A program made the translations under genes and the position numbers. A stretch of DNA of 64,000 nucleotides from Treponema sp. GTDB lineage: Bacteria > Spirochaetota > Spirochaetia > Treponematales > Treponemataceae. Location of the stretch: positions 1 to 64,000 of the forward strand of contig JAKSTM010000002.1 in assembly GCA_024402565.1 (NCBI GenBank), written 5' to 3'. This document shows, one piece after another, positions 59,409 to 64,000 of this stretch (its first letter is position 1; each line of letters begins with the position of its first letter). Under the pieces are notes generated by a model. The model was given only the letters and a program-made list of their open reading frames with translations. It ran no database searches and was not told where the DNA came from.

Positions 59409-60332
59409 ATGATTATTCTGGAAACAATTATCCCTGTTTTTGTGTTAATTACATTGGGATACATTCTTAAACGAATCGGATTATTCACAGAAAATGGAAT
59501 TTCTGTAATAAAGAAATTATGCTGCAATGTGTTTCTTCCGGTATTAGCGTTTGATACATTAATTCATGGAACTTATTCAAAAGATTCTCTTTTACTTATT
59601 GGCTTGGAATTATTTATGCTTTTTGCGGCTTTTGGAATCGGATTTCTATTTAAGCCTTTGTTTGATGAAAAAGTCCGAGGTTATGTTCCTTATGCTATGA
59701 CCACTTATGAAGGCGGCCTTTTTGGCTGGGCTCTTATTTCCATTGTCGTAGGAAAGGAAAATCTATATTACATCGTTAGTATGGATATTTTTTCGGGCGT
59801 TTTTGTTTTCACAATTATGGCTACAGGTTTAAAACTTCTTTCCGGCGAGAGAATGTCTAGAAAAGAAATTGCTGTTTCTGTTTGTACAAATCCTGTTGTC
59901 TTGGCGACAATTCTTGGATTTACAGGTGCTGCATTTGGTCTGGGAAAAATTATCGACAATTCATCCTGGAGTGGAATTTATATAAAACTTACAAATTTCT
60001 TTACCCAGCCTATGTCGCCCATGATTCTTTTGTGTATTGGATCCGGTCTGGTGTTCGACTGGAATGTTTTGAAAAAAGGATTAAAACTTGCAGGTCTTCG
60101 TTATGGTCTTCAGGTTATTCTTTGTGCTATAGTTCTTTTTGTGATTTCAAGGACTATGGGATTGAATGATATCCTTTTAAAATCACTTCTTATATATTTC
60201 TTTGTGCCTACATCATTTGTGCTGAATATGTATGCTAATGAAAAAGATACAATAGAATTTACATCATCATCATTATCACTAGAAATCTTAATTTCACTTT
60301 TAATATTTACTATTATTACAATACTTGTTTAG
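59409..60332 (+). CDS. Auxin efflux carrier (AEC) family transporter
   Basis: The 307-aa protein has about ten helices with the AEC pattern (VFVLITLGYILKRIGLFTEN at the start, FFVPTSFVLNMYANEKD near the end). Family members export small organic acids or amino acids. The extended -10 TGaTACACT (59394-59402) ends 6 nt before the ATG, suggesting a leaderless mRNA. It is 9 bp upstream of the TrmH-family gene and probably cotranscribed with it. Confidence 0.85.
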   Translation: MIILETIIPVFVLITLGYILKRIGLFTENGISVIKKLCCNVFLPVLAFDTLIHGTYSKDSLLLIGLELFMLFAAFGIGFLFKPLFDEKVRGYVPYAMTTYEGGLFGWALISIVVGKENLYYIVSMDIFSGVFVFTIMATGLKLLSGERMSRKEIAVSVCTNPVVLATILGFTGAAFGLGKIIDNSSWSGIYIKLTNFFTQPMSPMILLCIGSGLVFDWNVLKKGLKLAGLRYGLQVILCAIVLFVISRTMGLNDILLKSLLIYFFVPTSFVLNMYANEKDTIEFTSSSLSLEILISLLIFTIITILV

Positions 60333-60341
60333 GCGGGAAAA

Positions 60342-61115
60342 ATGAAAAATAAACAGAGAAACGAATTGGCCGTTTGCGGAATGTCGGCAGTAAAAAAACT
60401 TGAAAAAAAACATAGCGACAGAATTCAGAGACTTTATTTTTCTGAAAAAAATGCTCCTCTTTTTGGAGGTTTGTGTAAAACTCTGGCAAAAAATAAAAAA
60501 CCATACAATCAGGTAAAAGATGAAAAGGAACTGGAAAAATTAGCAGGGACTGTTCATCATCAAGGCGTTGTGGCTATGATTGATTTCCCTGAGTTGATAC
60601 AGATTGATTCTGATATTATTGAGTCATGGGTAGAAAAAAAAGAAGATGCTGTTCTTCTGGACCATATTGGAAATGCAAATAACTTTGGCGCAATCGTTCG
60701 TTCCGCAGTTTTCTTTGGAATAAAAAATATTATTATTCCTATGGATGCTGGTCAGACATTTATTACCACCAGTTCTTACAGAGTGGCAGAAGGTGGTATG
60801 GAATATGTGAACATTTATACTGTTGCAAATCCTGAAAAACTTCTTGGCGCATTAAAGGGAAAGATGTGCAAAGTGGGAACTTCTCTTAAGGCTAAAAAAG
60901 ATGTAAGTCAGATTCGTAAAAGTGCTGGAGATAAACCGGTATTGATTATTCTTGGAAACGAGGAAAAAGGAATCAGCAGGGAAGTAGAAAAGCTTTGTGA
61001 TGAACTGGTAATTATTCCTTTTAGCGGAATGAGTGAAGGTTTTAAGGAACCTCTGGTTGAATCCTTGAATGTTGCGCAGGCGGCTTCTGTTATTTTTTAT
61101 GAAATAATGAAATAA
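60342..61115 (+). CDS. TrmH/SpoU-family RNA 2'-O-methyltransferase (RlmB-like)
   Basis: The 257-aa protein has an N-terminal substrate-binding domain and a SPOUT domain with the three SpoU motifs: GNANNFGAIVRSAVFFG (motif 1, catalytic Arg), IILGNEEKGIS (motif 2), IPFSGMSEGFKEPLVESLNV (motif 3). It methylates a ribose in 23S rRNA or tRNA using AdoMet. It follows the AEC gene by 9 bp. Confidence 0.9.
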   Translation: MKNKQRNELAVCGMSAVKKLEKKHSDRIQRLYFSEKNAPLFGGLCKTLAKNKKPYNQVKDEKELEKLAGTVHHQGVVAMIDFPELIQIDSDIIESWVEKKEDAVLLDHIGNANNFGAIVRSAVFFGIKNIIIPMDAGQTFITTSSYRVAEGGMEYVNIYTVANPEKLLGALKGKMCKVGTSLKAKKDVSQIRKSAGDKPVLIILGNEEKGISREVEKLCDELVIIPFSGMSEGFKEPLVESLNVAQAASVIFYEIMK

Positions 61116-61199
61116 CTCTAGTTTTTAATTGCTTTGTTAAAATATTTGTTATATAATTGGAGATATTAGATATTTTCTTTACAAAAAAAGGGGATTATT

Positions 61200-61658
61200 A
61201 TGGGAAAGAAGAATTTAGGAACAATGAAACTTATCGAATTGATTGGTTTTGTTCTGGCAGCTGTGGGATTTTGTCTCCCATTAACAAAAGGTAAGGTATT
61301 TGGATCAAATGGTGGAAGTGGACTGAATTTCATCAAAAATCTTTTTGATTCAAGCAAAGGAAATACATTCCTTGAAGTAATGGCACTTCTGGTATTTGTT
61401 TTTGCAGTTTGCGGTGTACTTGTAATCATTTTGAAAGATGTAAAAATCTATGGACTTGCATGTGCTGTTGGCGGAATAGCCTGTGGCGTTCTTTTCTACC
61501 TGAAATCGATTGGTGTTTTTGATTCAGGCGTTTCAAAGGGATTTGCAAAAGCAGCAAGCAAAGTTGGTGGAAGTCTTAACCAGCCTTATGTAGGTATTTA
61601 TCTTCTGGTTATTGGTTTTGTGGTTGCTCTTGTGGGCGCCGTTCTTAGAAAAAAATAA
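61200..61658 (+). CDS. Small four-helix membrane protein
   Basis: The 152-aa protein has four hydrophobic segments (LIGFVLAAVGFCLPL, LLVFVFAVCGVLVIIL, LACAVGGIACGVLFYL, YLLVIGFVVALVGAVL) with a polar Gly/Ser loop between helices 1 and 2. No family is recognised. A strong terminator follows at 61704, so it is probably a single-gene unit. Confidence 0.7.
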   Translation: MGKKNLGTMKLIELIGFVLAAVGFCLPLTKGKVFGSNGGSGLNFIKNLFDSSKGNTFLEVMALLVFVFAVCGVLVIILKDVKIYGLACAVGGIACGVLFYLKSIGVFDSGVSKGFAKAASKVGGSLNQPYVGIYLLVIGFVVALVGAVLRKK

Positions 61659-61703
61659 GAGCAGAAAATAATCAGACTGAAATCTACAACATCCAGCTAA
61701 ATG

Positions 61704-61734
61704 AGCCGTTCGATAACTTCGAACGGCTTTTTTT
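61704..61734 (+). terminator. Intrinsic terminator
   Basis: AGCCGTTCG (61704-61712) and CGAACGGCT (61720-61728) form a perfect 9-bp stem with a 7-nt loop, followed by a T-run. Confidence 0.95.
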
Positions 61735-61814
61735 ATTAAAGGGATAACGTTTTATAAAAACTCTAAAAATGGTGATATCAAGGTCTTGAACGAAGTGCGC
61801 CTTGACGCGACGTA

Positions 61815-61823
61815 TGGTATAAT
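61815..61823 (+). promoter_or_regulatory. Extended -10 promoter directly before a start codon
   Basis: TGgTATAAT (61815-61823) is followed by a second TATAAT; the ATG at 61830 begins 6 nt after the first. TTGACG at 61802 is too close for a standard -35. No ribosome-binding site is present. Confidence 0.6.
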
Positions 61824-61829
61824 ATAATC

Positions 61830-63191
61830 ATGCTACGTAATTCTGGACATGCAGATCTTCCTCTCCATACAGGTATAGTACCTAAATGGCTTGCCGATCG
61901 AATGATGGTTACAGGAACGCTGATTATAGAATCGATTATCCAAAATTACGGAGTGGATGAAGCTTTGACCCGTCTTAGTGATCCGCTCTGGTTTCAGAGT
62001 TTTGGCGCCGTTATGGGAATGGACTGGCACAGCTCCGGAATAACAACAAGTGTAATGTATGCATTAAAGCGCGGCCTGAATTCTCGGGCTCATGAGCTTG
62101 GACTTTATGTTTGTGGCGGGCGCGGAAAATATTCTCGTCAGACTCCAGATGAACTTCTGGAATTCGGAATGCGTTCCGGCTTTAATGGAGACGAATATGT
62201 CAGAAATTCAAAGCTTGTTGCAAAGATAGATAACAATGCCGTACAGGACGGCTTTCAACTTTATCAGCATAACTTTATTCTTTCCCGAACAGGAAACTGG
62301 GCTGTTGTCCAGCAAGGAATGAACGGGGCGACAAAAACTGCGCGTCGGTATCATTGGTGTTCTTCAGATTTACGGAGTTTTGTGGAAGAACCTCACACAG
62401 GCGTTGTGGGCGACAGTCAGGGGCTTATTCTGAATCTTACAGATAAAGGGGCAGGAAATACACGAAGTTCTATAGTGGAAATGAGCCGTGAAGATCCTGA
62501 ACGAATCTTGAAAGAAATAGGCGTTATGGCAAAGCCTGAAAGTGAAATCATTCTTTTAAGCGGTGGAAAATCTGTTCCAATCAGAAAAAAGTCGGCACCT
62601 CTTCCAAATCCGGATCAGGGAGAACTATTTCCCGAGCTGGCAAATCTTCCACCGACAGAATCAGTTCCGGGACCGGGAATTGGTACGGATGAAAAAATGG
62701 TTGTGGTTCAGAATAAAGGACGGAATCTTGTAATGCCTGCTCATCACGAAGTTCTGGCCCAGGATGTAGATCTGAAACGACTTGGCGGCGTTCTTGCTAC
62801 GGCATACGAAACCCAGCCAAAAGATTTTGAAAGTCTTATGCTTACTCCGGGGCTTGGTCCCAGAACACTTCAAAGTCTGACACTTGTAAGCGAAGTAATT
62901 TACGGCACTCCAAGCCGTTTTACAGATCCTGCTCGTTTCAGCTTCGCTCACGGCGGTAAAGATGGTCATCCTTTTCCTGTCCCTCTTAAGGTTTATGACG
63001 AAAGTATTCGCGTTTTACAAGACAGCATAGAGAAATCAAAGCTTGGTTATAATGAAAAATCAGACTGCATCCGTCGTCTTCATAATACAGCTATGTATGT
63101 GGAACAGAACTGCCAGCCGGAAGTAGATTTTGATAAGGCCATTCTTTATGAAAAAGGCATGTCAGATTCCTGGGATGGACGAACCTGTTGA
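61830..63191 (+). CDS. DUF763 protein
   Basis: The 453-aa protein starts with GHADLPLHTGIVPKWLADRM, the typical opening of DUF763, found in archaea and scattered bacteria. Further conserved blocks are AHELGLYVCGGRGKYSRQTP and YQHNFILSRTGNWAVVQQGM, and the C-terminal half has helix-hairpin-helix-like LMLTPGLGPRTLQSLTLVSE, which suggests nucleic acid binding. Function unknown; a DNA metabolism role is inference. The mRNA appears leaderless. Confidence 0.85.
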   Translation: MLRNSGHADLPLHTGIVPKWLADRMMVTGTLIIESIIQNYGVDEALTRLSDPLWFQSFGAVMGMDWHSSGITTSVMYALKRGLNSRAHELGLYVCGGRGKYSRQTPDELLEFGMRSGFNGDEYVRNSKLVAKIDNNAVQDGFQLYQHNFILSRTGNWAVVQQGMNGATKTARRYHWCSSDLRSFVEEPHTGVVGDSQGLILNLTDKGAGNTRSSIVEMSREDPERILKEIGVMAKPESEIILLSGGKSVPIRKKSAPLPNPDQGELFPELANLPPTESVPGPGIGTDEKMVVVQNKGRNLVMPAHHEVLAQDVDLKRLGGVLATAYETQPKDFESLMLTPGLGPRTLQSLTLVSEVIYGTPSRFTDPARFSFAHGGKDGHPFPVPLKVYDESIRVLQDSIEKSKLGYNEKSDCIRRLHNTAMYVEQNCQPEVDFDKAILYEKGMSDSWDGRTC

Positions 63192-63256
63192 GCATTTTTG
63201 AAGTATAAGTCTTTTCCCCTATAAAAAAGTTCAGAAATTCTGTAAAATTGGTGCGT

Positions 63257-63262
63257 TATAAT
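63257..63262 (+). promoter_or_regulatory. Predicted -10 of the TAXI binding-protein gene
   Basis: TATAAT (63257-63262) gives a leader of about 20 nt carrying AAGGGAG before the ATG at 63290. The -35 is weak. Confidence 0.5.
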
Positions 63263-63289
63263 CTTTTCAATTTAAAAAGGGAGAAAACT

Positions 63290-64000
63290 ATGAAAAAATC
63301 ATTACTCGTAGTAGTTGCTGCTGTTGCTATGCTTTCAGGTTGTGCAAAACAGAACAACAAGAACTTCATCCTGGCAACAGGTGGTACATCTGGTACATAC
63401 TATCCATTTGGTGGTGCTATGGCTCAGATCTGGAATGACGGAATTCCTGGAATGAACGTTACAGCACAGGCAACTGGTGCTTCTGCAGAAAACCTTCGTC
63501 TTATTTCTAACGGAGAAGCAGAATTCGGTACAGTTCAGAACGACGTTATGGACTATGCTTATAACGGATCTGATATGTTTGCAGGAAAAGCACTTTCAAA
63601 CCTGGCAACAATCGGAACACTTTACCCAGAAGTTGTACAGATTGCCGTTTCTGAAAAATCAGGAATTAAATCTATCGACGATTTCCGCGGAAAACGTATT
63701 TCTGTAGGTGATGCAGGTTCTGGTGTAGAATTCAATGCAAAACAGATTCTCGAAGGTTACAATATGACTTTCGATGATATCAAAAAAGCAAACCTTTCTT
63801 TCAAAGAATCAGCTGAAGGTATTCAGAACGGAACTCTGGACGGATGTTTCGTAACAGCAGGTGTTCCAAACGCTGCTCTTCAGGAACTTGCTTTCACACA
63901 GGGACTCAGACTCATTTCAATTGATACAGAACATGCAAAGAAAATCGCTTCAAAATACAGCTTCTACACAATTGAAACAATTCCTGGCGGAACATACAAA
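63290..64000 (+). CDS. TAXI-family TRAP transporter solute-binding lipoprotein (cut by window edge)
   Basis: The first 237 codons are in the window and the gene runs off the right edge. A lipobox (VAMLSGC) follows the signal peptide. The start of the mature protein has FILATGGTSGTYYPFGGAMA, a hallmark of TAXI proteins, then GASAENLRLISNGEAEFGTV and GKRISVGDAGSGVEFNAKQI. TAXI proteins bind glutamate-like or other organic acids for TRAP uptake driven by ion gradients. The membrane subunit is expected downstream. AAGGGAG precedes the ATG. Confidence 0.93.
   Translation, partial: MKKSLLVVVAAVAMLSGCAKQNNKNFILATGGTSGTYYPFGGAMAQIWNDGIPGMNVTAQATGASAENLRLISNGEAEFGTVQNDVMDYAYNGSDMFAGKALSNLATIGTLYPEVVQIAVSEKSGIKSIDDFRGKRISVGDAGSGVEFNAKQILEGYNMTFDDIKKANLSFKESAEGIQNGTLDGCFVTAGVPNAALQELAFTQGLRLISIDTEHAKKIASKYSFYTIETIPGGTYK

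Overview
The window looks like chromosome from a host-associated (gut or rumen type) Treponema or close relative. Most genes are low-GC. The mix includes a spirochaete-type lipobox, two TolC-linked efflux operons, BspA-type leucine-rich repeats, a class III cyclase, and a P-II-like protein behind an RND pump. The species assignment is inference. I see no rRNA, tRNA, CRISPR array, IS transposase or prophage.

Layout. 0-3.5 kb (minus): 5' part of carB behind a small ORF and a terminator-like hairpin, then uvrC with repeat-derived codons. 3.5-16.4 kb: exported LamG/FnIII protein, TPR protein, M24 peptidase, murJ, a membrane cyclase with a coiled-coil partner, a prephenate dehydratase-DAHP synthase fusion, and a beta-helix protein. 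16.5-26.8 kb: an unknown protein, a zinc-ribbon/TPR/BspA-LRR protein, a complete TolC-MacA-MacB export operon (minus), and an OmpR-type two-component system beside two small exported proteins. 26.8-31.1 kb: a tryptophan/tyrosine-type ABC transporter split by an approximately 1.4-kb toxin-antitoxin island. 31.1-39.9 kb: FAD dehydrogenase, TolC-adaptor-RND-PII operon, rpsL-rpsG. 40-49.3 kb: alpha-2-macroglobulin lipoprotein with PBP1C, SPOR protein, small membrane protein. 49.4-64 kb: a candidate small RNA, ATP-grasp enzyme, PAS sensor kinase, dacA, aroC, cyclase-family hydrolase, adenine methylase, glycosyltransferase, AEC transporter, TrmH methyltransferase, DUF763 protein, and the start of a TAXI-TRAP binding protein.

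The most interesting region is 28.6-31.1 kb. A 32-residue hydrophobic protein has its own near-consensus promoter. A convergent RNA with a near-consensus promoter faces it, its ribosome-binding site can be sequestered, and 14-base inverted repeats flank the unit. Together this looks like an uncatalogued type I toxin-antitoxin locus. A Phd/VapC type II module lies next to it, divergently transcribed, and one of its palindromic operators covers the -35 of the type I toxin. The island sits between the binding-protein gene and the permease-ATPase genes of one ABC transporter. Both halves of that transporter carry the same operator half-site.

Two dispersed repeat families are visible. One is a REP-like palindrome that lies between convergent genes but also inside uvrC and the ABC permease gene. 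The other is an approximately 110-nt structured element, present twice, whose stems differ by compensatory changes. Several genes have a -10 box 6-13 nt before the ATG and no ribosome-binding site, which suggests leaderless transcripts.
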